DNA from: Bacillus sp. SG-1
GTDB lineage: Bacteria; Bacillota; Bacilli; Bacillales; Bacillaceae_B
Direction: 5' to 3'
Assembly: GCF_000181495.1 (NCBI RefSeq)
Contig: NZ_ABCF01000001.1
Location: forward strand, 310,001-374,000
DNA length: 64,000 nucleotides
The notes below the pieces were generated by a model. The model saw only the letters and a program-made list of their open reading frames with translations. It was not told the DNA's origin and made no database searches. Both the position numbers and the translations under genes were made by a program. Positions 25,723 to 33,739 of the stretch are shown here, one piece after another (the stretch's first letter is position 1; each line of letters starts with the position of its first letter).

Positions 25723-26547
25723 ATGAAAAAATGGATTTTATTTTTAGCTTTAACAGCAACGATCAGTCTATTGGCTGCTTGCGGAGGGGAAGAAGCGGGC
25801 GGTTCAGAAAGCGAAAGCAAGGAAATTACAATTGGAGCAACAGCCGGTCCCTACAGTGATATGGTCACAAAGGCTCTTAAGCCCGGCCTGGAAGAAAAGG
25901 GATACACTGTGGAAGTCAGGGAATTCAGTGACTATATCCAGCCAAACAATGCCCTTGCTCAAGGAGATCTTGATGCAAACCTGTTTCAGCACAAAATCTA
26001 TATGGAAACATTTTCGGAGCAAAACGGCCTTGAATTATCAGAAGTCATTTCTGTACCGACAGCTCCTATGGGCATCTACTCGAACAAGTTCGATTCAATC
26101 GATGCAATTGAAGACGGAAGTACTATTGCCATCCCTAATGACCCAACGAATGCTGCACGCGCCTTTCAAATTCTACAGGATGCAGGCCTGATCACATTGA
26201 ACCCTGATTCTGACCCGCTGACAGTTTCTGAAAAAGATGTGGAGGAAAACGTGAAAAACCTTAAGTTCCAGCCGATTGAAGCAGCACAGCTTCCAAGAGC
26301 GGTTGACAGCACAGATCTTTCCGCTGTTCCAGGAAACTTTGCACTGGCTGCCAAGATGGACCTTTTGGATGCCCTTCAGTTAGAAAACATGCCTGACCAG
26401 TACCGTAACCGTGTCGTAATGAATACAAAGGATATTGATTCCAAATTAGCACAAGACATCCAAGAAGTTGTGGGATCTGAAGAATTCGAAGCAATCATTG
26501 ATGAAGAATTCAAAGGGTTTGGCAAACCAGAATGGATGGAACAATAA
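25723..26547 (+). CDS. metQ: Methionine-binding lipoprotein MetQ
   Basis: A 274-aa NlpA/MetQ-family lipoprotein with a signal peptide and lipobox LLAAC (Cys20). Family blocks: ITIGATAGPYSDMV, FSDYIQPNNALAQGDLDANLFQH and AIPNDPTNAARAFQILQDAGLI. It delivers methionine to MetNI. Third gene of the S-box operon, followed by a strong terminator. Confidence 0.95.
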   Translation: MKKWILFLALTATISLLAACGGEEAGGSESESKEITIGATAGPYSDMVTKALKPGLEEKGYTVEVREFSDYIQPNNALAQGDLDANLFQHKIYMETFSEQNGLELSEVISVPTAPMGIYSNKFDSIDAIEDGSTIAIPNDPTNAARAFQILQDAGLITLNPDSDPLTVSEKDVEENVKNLKFQPIEAAQLPRAVDSTDLSAVPGNFALAAKMDLLDALQLENMPDQYRNRVVMNTKDIDSKLAQDIQEVVGSEEFEAIIDEEFKGFGKPEWMEQ

Positions 26548-26553
26548 AGATAG

Positions 26554-26587
26554 GAAAAACCAGGGAGTCCATGCTTCCTGGTTTTTC
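26554..26587 (+). terminator. Terminator of the metNIQ operon
   Basis: GAAAAACCAGG and CCTGGTTTTTC form an 11-bp stem. Confidence 0.8.
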
Positions 26588-26628
26588 ACATTATCGGGAC
26601 CTTAAGCCTAAATTTCTTCTATAAAAAT

Positions 26629-26653
26629 GTTTATCTTCGTTAAAAGAGGGTAT
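26629..26653 (+). promoter_or_regulatory. Sigma-B-like promoter
   Basis: GTTTAT (26629-26634), a 13-bp spacer and GGGTAT (26648-26653) match the general-stress sigma-B consensus (GTTTAA-N12/15-GGGWAW) ahead of an RsbR-like gene. Confidence 0.65.
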
Positions 26654-26695
26654 AATAAATCGATTCAAGTTTTAACTAAGGAAGGAATATGTATT

Positions 26696-27556
26696 ATGGA
26701 TTCAACAGAGGTAAACATCATTCACAGTCATCGATACAGGAACTTTGATGAAGCTGCTGACAGCATCCTCAGAATGATCAGCAAAATGTTGGATATCAAC
26801 ACTCTTTTTATAGCAAAAAACGATCGGTGTACAAACGAAATTGTCAAAGTAATCAATAAGGATAAAGTACTATTAAGAAAAGGAGATACCCTTCCTTTCG
26901 AAGAGACGTTCTGCAAGGTGAGTGTTGATGTAGGAAAAAAAGTTTTGATTATTCCGGATATTACAAACGATAACTTAACAAAATCACTGAATGTAACGCA
27001 CAACTTGGGAAGCGGAAGCTTTGTCGGCATTCCCATCTATTATGAAGATGGAAGAAACTATGGAACGATTTGCGGGCTTGATACAAATCCATTTAAGATA
27101 TCAGAGGAACACAAGGAATTATTTGAAACAATGAGTTCACTGCTTTCCTATGTTTTGGAACTTGATAACGCAAATAAGCAAATTGAAACATTGTCTGCTC
27201 CATTAGTGCCCATCACCAATGGAGTTGCAGTACTTCCAATTGTCGGCATCATCAATAATGATCGAGCAGAAACAATTATTGAGTTGACACTGGCCAAAAG
27301 TCAGGACATGCAGCTTGAATACATAGTCATCGATCTATCAGGAATTACCCACATTGATGATGAAGTCGTTTTTTCTTTGCTCCGTATCGTGAATTTGATG
27401 AAACTGGTTGGTGTTGAACCTATCCTTACAGGTATACGCCCGGAAATTGCAATGCAGGCTGTAAGGTCACATGTTGATCTGGTTAACATAAAAATCGAAT
27501 CAAACCTTGCCAATGCATTAAGTTATATAGGTTTTTCTTTTCAAAAAAATACATAA
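26696..27556 (+). CDS. GAF-STAS protein, RsbR-like
   Basis: A 286-aa cytosolic protein. Residues ~20-160 form a GAF-type sensor domain (RYRNFDEAADSILRMISKML ... GIPIYYEDGRNYGTICGLD) and ~170-285 a STAS domain with the signature IDLSGITHIDDEV then LVGVEPILTGIRPEI, as in RsbR co-antagonists of the stressosome. The usual phospho-acceptor Thr/Ser after the STAS aspartate region is replaced by Asp/Glu (HIDDEV), so phosphorylation may differ. Transcribed from a sigma-B-like promoter, suggesting feedback in the stress response. Confidence 0.75.
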   Translation: MDSTEVNIIHSHRYRNFDEAADSILRMISKMLDINTLFIAKNDRCTNEIVKVINKDKVLLRKGDTLPFEETFCKVSVDVGKKVLIIPDITNDNLTKSLNVTHNLGSGSFVGIPIYYEDGRNYGTICGLDTNPFKISEEHKELFETMSSLLSYVLELDNANKQIETLSAPLVPITNGVAVLPIVGIINNDRAETIIELTLAKSQDMQLEYIVIDLSGITHIDDEVVFSLLRIVNLMKLVGVEPILTGIRPEIAMQAVRSHVDLVNIKIESNLANALSYIGFSFQKNT

Positions 27557-27561
27557 CCAAG

Positions 27562-27590
27562 AACCCGGAGGAATCGAATCTCCGGGTTTT
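27562..27590 (+). terminator. Terminator after the GAF-STAS gene
   Basis: AACCCGGAG and CTCCGGGTT pair around a short loop, then T-rich DNA. Confidence 0.8.
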
Positions 27591-27681
27591 GTTTATTTAA
27601 TAATAAAGATTCTTATAGAATAAATATAATGATATACTTTAATGATTGAAATTTCAGAAATAAAAAGACTGGAGGGTCGTT

Positions 27682-27756
27682 ATGCATCCTATAACAGTGA
27701 TAGAAATTGTTGCATCCTGTTTGTTTGTCCTGTTGATTTCGGTGCAGCTCGCTTAA
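27682..27756 (+). CDS. 24-aa hydrophobic leader peptide
   Basis: ATG 27682 is preceded by GGAGGGTCG and starts a 24-codon frame encoding MHPITVIEIV and a hydrophobic stretch. Its TAA overlaps the ATG of the next gene (TAATG). Either a coupling leader or a tiny membrane peptide. No known family. Confidence 0.45.
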   Translation: MHPITVIEIVASCLFVLLISVQLA

Positions 27757-28106
27757 TGCCAGCCAAGGTAAGGAAAATCAGTTTCATGGCAGCTGTAGTA
27801 ATTATATTTCTTCTCGTTCTCTTTTTCACAGTTCGCCCATTTTGGGTGGAGTTTCAAGTGACTAAGAAAACGGAAGCTTTGAAAGAGTACTTATCAGAAA
27901 AGTATCCGGGAGAAGAATGGGAGATACAGAGGCAGGTGGGAAGGCAATACAACCCCTATCATCTTGAAGTGACTTTTGACAATGAGAAGGATTGGGCTTA
28001 TACCTATTCGGTTGCGGATAAAAATAAAATCTGTCAAAGTGTCTGGACCCCGCCGGAAGGAATGCTTCCTCGGGAAGGAAAGCATTTTGAGGAGGATTGT
28101 GGGTGA
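27756..28106 (+). CDS. Small membrane-anchored protein, unknown function
   Basis: 116 aa with an N-terminal membrane segment (about residues 10-27, FMAAVVIIFLLVLFF) and a soluble domain outside (LSEKYPGEEWEIQRQVGRQY ... EVTFDNEKDWAYTY). It resembles the small YfjS/DUF3139-like anchored proteins of Bacillus only in layout. The start is the ATG overlapping the leader stop; a longer frame exists but its first 38 codons overlap the leader in another frame and lack a membrane signal. Confidence 0.6.
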   Translation: MPAKVRKISFMAAVVIIFLLVLFFTVRPFWVEFQVTKKTEALKEYLSEKYPGEEWEIQRQVGRQYNPYHLEVTFDNEKDWAYTYSVADKNKICQSVWTPPEGMLPREGKHFEEDCG

Positions 28107-28562
28107 AGGTCACCAGTTTAGCGGTGTGTCTGATGAAACAGCAGTAATGTCGTAATTTGATAGGAATAAACCAACCTAACAAACACATCTCACACCAGCC
28201 GTCAGAATTCTTAATCAACTGAAACAATACGATTACGGACAGTTGACTTTTTTATAATGTTTCCGGGTTGAAAATAGAAATACTTAGATTCCTTATATAA
28301 GAAATGTATAAGCGCAGTGTCTTGGAAATGGCCGCCACAAGCAGAGCTCCTTTAAGGGCTCTTTTTATAAGGAAATGATCTTATGATTAAAAAGAAAGGA
28401 AGGGAGTTACACATTACAAAAGCAAAGCATGGAATTGGTTGAATTACTTAAATTTTTAGAATATTAATGAAAACAAAGAATGTTTATGCTAATATGAGAA
28501 ATAACGGAACAAAAAAGGAAACTTTCCTTAATTAAGAGGGAATGCCGGAAAGGAAAAACACT
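28107..28562. other. Gene-free leader region with attenuator-like hairpins
   Basis: Contains CTTG-GAAA-TGG...CCA-CAAG at 28322-28345 and directly after it AGAGCTCC/AGGGCTCT with five Ts (28346-28367), an arrangement like an attenuator or a small RNA 3' end upstream of the amidohydrolase operon. No riboswitch family recognised. Confidence 0.4.
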
Positions 28563-29756
28563 ATGAAGATTGATGAAATTTCGAGTGCTACAGCTGCTGA
28601 AGTTATTGCTTTTCGTAGGGAGCTTCATCAGTATCCCGAGGTAAGTGGTGAAGAGGAAGAGACATCAAGGAAAATACAAGAGAAGCTTGAGGAACATAAT
28701 ATCCCTTATCATACTGGATTTGCCGGTTTTGGCGTTTTAGGGGTTATTGAAGGAGCAAAACCTGGCAAGACGGTGGCTTTAAGAGCCGACATTGATGCGC
28801 TTCCAATAACTGAAAGGTCGCGCGTTGAATTTTCCTCGAAGGTTGAAGGGAAAATGCATGCTTGCGGTCATGATGCCCATACGGCGATGCTTCTTGGAGT
28901 TGGGATTGAACTGAATAATCAGAAAGAAGATCTTGAAGGCACTGTTTTGTTGGTATTTCAGCCATCAGAAGAAAATGCCCCGATTGGGGGAGCGCAGGCA
29001 ATGATGGATGATGGAGTGTTCGATACATATAAGCCGGATGTCATTTTAGGACAGCATGTATGGCCAGATTTACCGGTGGGCCAAATCGGAGTGAGAACCG
29101 GCCCTATAATGGGTAACTCGGATCGATTTAAAGTAGTTGTAAGGGGATCGGGAGGCCACGCAAGCATGCCTCATCAGACGGTAGATGCCATAATTACGGC
29201 CAATCAAATAATTTCATCTCTGCAGACAATTGTCAGCAGGAATGTCGACCCGGTCGCATCTGCTGTATTGACGATCGGAAAAATTGAAGGTGGATACCGC
29301 TATAACGTGATCGCTGATGAAGTGGTGTTTGAAGGAACAGTCCGCACCTTCACGGATGAAACGAAAAGGTTAATGAAGGAACGCTTTCACAAGATAGTTG
29401 AAGGAACAGCGGAATCCTTGGGAGCAAGAGTAGAAATCCAATACCTTGACGGATATCCGGCAACCGTCAATTCAGAAGAGTGGGCAGAACAAATAAGAAA
29501 ATCAGCTCAATCACTCCTGGGTGAAAAGGGAACACCTGATGTCCCGCCAAGCATGGGGGGAGAAGACTTCGGAAGGTACTTATTAAGGTATCCCGGTGCT
29601 TTTTATTGGCTGGGTACTTCTGTAGGGGATGGCCAAAAGCCGCTGCATGATCCTGAATTCCGATTGAATGAAGAAGCACTGCCGATCGGAATTGCTGTCA
29701 TGATGAAAGCAACGGTTGATACCTTAATCAGTCTCAATGATAGAGGAGGAGAATAA
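28563..29756 (+). CDS. M20 amidohydrolase (N-acyl-amino-acid hydrolase type)
   Basis: A 397-aa M20D-type metallo-amidohydrolase. Metal-binding blocks: MHACGHDAHTAMLLG, FQPSEENAPIGGAQAM (catalytic Glu), GQHVWPDLPVG and the C-terminal SMGGEDFGRYL. ATG 28563 has AAAGGA 8 nt upstream. First gene of an operon with two more hydrolases, a regulator and an AbgT transporter; likely releases amino acids or p-aminobenzoate from N-acyl compounds. Confidence 0.85.
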   Translation: MKIDEISSATAAEVIAFRRELHQYPEVSGEEEETSRKIQEKLEEHNIPYHTGFAGFGVLGVIEGAKPGKTVALRADIDALPITERSRVEFSSKVEGKMHACGHDAHTAMLLGVGIELNNQKEDLEGTVLLVFQPSEENAPIGGAQAMMDDGVFDTYKPDVILGQHVWPDLPVGQIGVRTGPIMGNSDRFKVVVRGSGGHASMPHQTVDAIITANQIISSLQTIVSRNVDPVASAVLTIGKIEGGYRYNVIADEVVFEGTVRTFTDETKRLMKERFHKIVEGTAESLGARVEIQYLDGYPATVNSEEWAEQIRKSAQSLLGEKGTPDVPPSMGGEDFGRYLLRYPGAFYWLGTSVGDGQKPLHDPEFRLNEEALPIGIAVMMKATVDTLISLNDRGGE

Positions 29757-31075
29757 TGGTACTTGAAAAAATAAACTCATACCTTAATGAACAAACACCT
29801 TCTTTGATTCAGTTACGGAGAGAATTGCATCGGTATCCAGAAACAGCTTGGACTGAATATGTCACCACCTATAAGATTGGCAGAATATTAGAAAACTTGG
29901 GATATGAACTTGCTGTGGGTAGAGACGCTATCAAGAGTGAAGCGAGACTGGGTTTTCCATCTGAAGAAGAAAATGAAAAACATGAAAAACGTGCCGCAGA
30001 TGCAAGGGTGCCGGAAGAATGGCTTGTAAAAATGAAAGGCGGGCATACGGGTCTGGTTGCAAAGATTGACACAGGAAAGCCGGGAAAACATGTTGCGATG
30101 CGATTTGATATTGACGGGCTTCCGATTAATGAAAACAAGAGTGAAGAACACACGCCAATGAAGAAGAGTTTTGTTTCGGAAAGAGAAGGCTTTATGCATT
30201 CTTGCGGCCATGATGGACATTCCGTAATTGGTATTGGGATTGCCCAATTCATAAAGGAAAATATCGGCTCTTTGAGCGGCCGCTTTACACTTTTGTTTCA
30301 ACCTGCAGAAGAAGGCGGAAGAGGGGCTAAAACGATGGTAGAGGCCGGCTGGCTTGATGATGCGGACCTGTTTTTAAGCGGGCATATTGGAATACATGAT
30401 TATCCGCCGGGTGTTGTTGCAGCATCCACAACAAACTTCCTTGCCACGACTAAGATCAATGTCACCTATCACGGGAAATCCGCCCATGCAGGACTCCAGC
30501 CTAATCAAGGCAGGAATGCATTGTTGGCATCTGCTGCTGCAAGTTTGCATCTAAACGGAATTACCCGCCATCAGGACGGAGCAACGAGAATCAATATTGG
30601 AAAGCTTGAAGCAGGCAGCGGGCGCAACATTATTGCCGATTATGCAAGGATGGAAATTGAAACCAGGGGTGAAACCACCGAATTGAATGAGTACATGGTT
30701 AAGGAAGCAAGGAGAATCATTCAAGCTTCTGCCGACATGTACGCTGTAAGGGCGGAGACTGAGGTGGCAGGTACTGCCATAGCAAGTAATTGTGATACAG
30801 AACTGATAAATCTAATAGAAGAAGCTTGTGCAGATAGCAGCACCGTAACAGAGGTCATTCCTAGTCTTCCTCTTGGGGCTTCTGAGGATGTCACATTCAT
30901 GATTGACCGTGTTCAAAAGCGAGGGGGATTGGCTACATTCTTGATCTTTCCTTCCCCATTACCGGCAGGTCATCACCATCCATCATTTGACTTTGATGAA
31001 AAAGTGATTCCGTGTGCAATCGATGCATTAATCAGAACGGTCATCCAATTTGGATACAAGGAGGAGTCAAAATGA
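29756..31075 (+). CDS. M20 hydrolase, AbgA-like (aminobenzoyl-glutamate)
   Basis: A 439-aa M20D hydrolase with the long insert near residues 55-100 (AIKSEARLGFPSEEENEKHE) typical of AbgA. Metal blocks: MHSCGHDGHSVIGIG, FQPAEEGGRGAKTMVEAG, GHIGIHDYPPG and a late LGASEDVTFM. It overlaps the preceding gene by one base (TAATG). With the AbgT transporter downstream, a p-aminobenzoyl-glutamate hydrolase is the best guess; AbgA normally pairs with AbgB. Confidence 0.8.
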   Translation: MVLEKINSYLNEQTPSLIQLRRELHRYPETAWTEYVTTYKIGRILENLGYELAVGRDAIKSEARLGFPSEEENEKHEKRAADARVPEEWLVKMKGGHTGLVAKIDTGKPGKHVAMRFDIDGLPINENKSEEHTPMKKSFVSEREGFMHSCGHDGHSVIGIGIAQFIKENIGSLSGRFTLLFQPAEEGGRGAKTMVEAGWLDDADLFLSGHIGIHDYPPGVVAASTTNFLATTKINVTYHGKSAHAGLQPNQGRNALLASAAASLHLNGITRHQDGATRINIGKLEAGSGRNIIADYARMEIETRGETTELNEYMVKEARRIIQASADMYAVRAETEVAGTAIASNCDTELINLIEEACADSSTVTEVIPSLPLGASEDVTFMIDRVQKRGGLATFLIFPSPLPAGHHHPSFDFDEKVIPCAIDALIRTVIQFGYKEESK

Positions 31076-32313
31076 TCAAATGGTTAGATGAAACGTTGAA
31101 GGCATTTAATTTGACAGAAACGATGAAAAGAGCTGAAGGTTTCACGAGATTGGGCTATACAGAGGAAGAGGACCGCTCTATAGAAGTGTTCAAGGCTACA
31201 GCCGAAGAACTGGGTCTCACCATTATTGAAGACCAGGCTGGAAATATCATTGCAAGGTGGGAACCTGAAAACCGATCAGGTCTCCCTGCAGTAGCTACAG
31301 GTTCCCATCTGGACACTGTTTCAATGGGCGGCGGGTACGATGGAGCGGCAGGAGTCTTGTGCAGCCTTGGAGCAGTCAAGAAATTAAAAGAAGAAGGCTT
31401 TCAACCGAAACATCCAATAGAAGTAATTTGCTTCCGATCAGAAGAGTCTGCAAGATTTGGAATATCAACGATTGGCAGTAAAGCGATGTCCGGACTGATA
31501 AACAAAGAGATTGGCAGTGTTGAAGATGAAGAGGGAACAACCATTAGGGAGGCAGTTGAAAAAACAGGATTCAAGTGGGGAGAAATTACCGGGGCAGAAC
31601 GTGAGTCTTCCGAGATTAAAAGTTTTGTCGAACTTCATATTGAACAAGGGACCCAGATTGAGGATCATCAGAAGCAATACGGGGTTGTTCATGGTGTTGC
31701 CTGCCCAATCAGGCTGAAAGTGAAGATTGAGGGAAAGGCTGGTCATACGGGGACGACCCCCATGGGGAATCGGAAGGATGCACTAGTTGCAGCTGCTCCT
31801 CTAATAAGTGATATTGAAGTCCGGGCGACGCAAATGAGCAATGAAAGCGAACAGCCAATCGTCGCTACTGTAAGCACCATTCACCTACAGCCAAATGTCA
31901 TGAATGTCATTCCATCCCTTGTTGAGTTGGGAATTGACATACGCAGTGTCGATGATGGCCTGAAATCTTCTTTTGAGGAAATGGTAAAAGAAAAATGCAA
32001 GGAGATTGAACAACAGTACAATGTTAAAATAGTGATAGATACACTTGTCAATAATCCCTCTGTCTCGCTGGATTCTGAAGTTCAGGAAAAGTTACTCCAG
32101 GTCGGAGATAATGAAGGATACTCCAGTCTGGTAATGAACAGCGGTGCTGGGCATGATGTCATGAACATGGCAAAGAAATGGCCTTCTGGGTTAATTTTCA
32201 TACCTTGTAAAGAAGGACTCAGTCATCACCCTGATGAATACGCCACATTGGAGGACCTGAAGATGGGAGTTGAATTGTTGGCAGGATATTTAAAACTAGA
32301 AGCAGGTGGTTAA
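31072..32313 (+). CDS. M20C hydantoinase/carbamoylase-type amidase
   Basis: A 413-aa zinc-dependent amidase of the allantoate amidohydrolase / N-carbamoyl-amino-acid hydrolase group. Blocks: TGSHLDTVSMGGGYDGAAGV, FRSEESARFGISTIGSKAM, ELHIEQGTQIED, GKAGHTGTTPM and NSGAGHDVMNMA. ATG 31072 follows AAGGAGG; it overlaps the abgA-like stop by four bases. Substrate could be an N-carbamoyl or ureido intermediate; its place with AbgT suggests amide scavenging. Confidence 0.85.
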   Translation: MIKWLDETLKAFNLTETMKRAEGFTRLGYTEEEDRSIEVFKATAEELGLTIIEDQAGNIIARWEPENRSGLPAVATGSHLDTVSMGGGYDGAAGVLCSLGAVKKLKEEGFQPKHPIEVICFRSEESARFGISTIGSKAMSGLINKEIGSVEDEEGTTIREAVEKTGFKWGEITGAERESSEIKSFVELHIEQGTQIEDHQKQYGVVHGVACPIRLKVKIEGKAGHTGTTPMGNRKDALVAAAPLISDIEVRATQMSNESEQPIVATVSTIHLQPNVMNVIPSLVELGIDIRSVDDGLKSSFEEMVKEKCKEIEQQYNVKIVIDTLVNNPSVSLDSEVQEKLLQVGDNEGYSSLVMNSGAGHDVMNMAKKWPSGLIFIPCKEGLSHHPDEYATLEDLKMGVELLAGYLKLEAGG

Positions 32314-32314
32314 G

Positions 32315-33631
32315 TTGAAAATAAGAGTCGGAGTAGTGGGACCTGAAGATTCTGTAACTGAAATTATGAAGGCTGGTGATCACTTCAGTGAACTCAATCT
32401 CATCCCTTATGTATATGAAAGAACAGAAGAAACAGAAGGGATCATCAAGAGGAATAAAGAATTCATCGATCAATGGTTTTTCTCTGGGCAGGCACCATAC
32501 TATTTTGCTTTATCTAAAGGACTTATTACAGAAAACGATGGAAGCTATACGCCATTAAATGGGTCCAGCTTGCTGGGGACGTTGCTTGAGGCGTTTGTAA
32601 GAGAAAAGAAAATCCTCTGCAAACTGAGCTTGGACACCCTTATGATGGAAGAAATCGAGGCGGTTAAGGATCAATTCTCATTGCATGACCTTTCATTTGT
32701 TACAAATGAATTTTATGGATACTCTCCTGCGGATGAGATTATTCAATTTCATAAAAGATTATTTGAAGATGGACATGTTGAAGCAGCGGTCACTTGCATC
32801 CATTCTGTATACACAGCCTTGAAAAATATGGGAATCCCGGTATACAGGGTCTTTCAGTCTGAATTGGCAGTCCATCGTGCGCTTGGCTTAATTAAAGAAC
32901 GTGCCCAGTCAACCTGGTACAGAAAATCTCAGCTTGTGATTGTTGGAATAGAGGCAATCTACCCTTCGCCTTCAGGAAGAAACAATCAGATGTCATTTAA
33001 GATAAAGCATCAAGAATTGGAACTGCATCGGACGCTGCTGGATTTCGTGGAGGATATCAACGGTTCTATCGTGCAAATGGGCGACGGACTATTTTATCTA
33101 TATTCGACCAGGGGTGAACTGGAGTTATACACGAAAAAACATTCTCCACGCACTCTTATCGATGAATGCTATGTAAATAGCAATCTTCCCATCCGTATAG
33201 GAATCGGGTTTGGCTCTACCGTCCTGGAAGCAGAAGATCATGTGCGAATGGCATTGGATAAAGCGAGGGAAGAGAAAGGGACAGTCATCATCAGTATCAA
33301 TGAAGATAAAGAAGTCTCCAGCTTCAGTGAAAATGATGCACCACAAGTTGCCTATCATACCCGGGAATCAGGAGAATTATGGCAAGAGCGATTCAAGGAT
33401 GCAGATATTAGTTCCCAGATTGTATCGAAAATCCAATCACTCTCTCACCACTATCATAAAGATACTCTTACTTCTCAAGACCTTGCGAGATGGTTGAAGA
33501 ATACAGAGAGAAATGCAAGAAGGATCCTGTCTGAAATGGAACGAATCGGTGTTGCCAGAGTAACGGGAGAAGAGTCAACTGGTCGTGGCAGGCCGCGAAA
33601 GGTATACGAACTATTGCTGGAGAAAAAATAG
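32315..33631 (+). CDS. Regulator with degenerate GGDEF-like domain and winged helix
   Basis: A 438-aa protein. The first ~200 residues resemble a ligand-sensing domain, residues ~205-345 look like a degenerate GGDEF/cyclase fold (LRIGIGFG-like PIRIGIGFGSTVLEAEDHVRMAL), and the C-terminus is a winged helix-turn-helix (LTSQDLARWLKNTERNARRILSEMERIGV ... GRGRPRKVYELL). TTG 32315 was chosen because AGGTGG precedes it by 5 nt. It sits inside the operon and presumably controls it. I do not know a named homologue. Confidence 0.6.
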   Translation: MKIRVGVVGPEDSVTEIMKAGDHFSELNLIPYVYERTEETEGIIKRNKEFIDQWFFSGQAPYYFALSKGLITENDGSYTPLNGSSLLGTLLEAFVREKKILCKLSLDTLMMEEIEAVKDQFSLHDLSFVTNEFYGYSPADEIIQFHKRLFEDGHVEAAVTCIHSVYTALKNMGIPVYRVFQSELAVHRALGLIKERAQSTWYRKSQLVIVGIEAIYPSPSGRNNQMSFKIKHQELELHRTLLDFVEDINGSIVQMGDGLFYLYSTRGELELYTKKHSPRTLIDECYVNSNLPIRIGIGFGSTVLEAEDHVRMALDKAREEKGTVIISINEDKEVSSFSENDAPQVAYHTRESGELWQERFKDADISSQIVSKIQSLSHHYHKDTLTSQDLARWLKNTERNARRILSEMERIGVARVTGEESTGRGRPRKVYELLLEKK

Positions 33632-33739
33632 TTTAAATTTTCAAATAATAAAGGATTATTAAATTATTTGTTGAATAATACTTAATAAAGGACATAAAAA
33701 GGAAAAGGTCCGTTAATGAGGAAGAGGGAGTTGAAGGGA

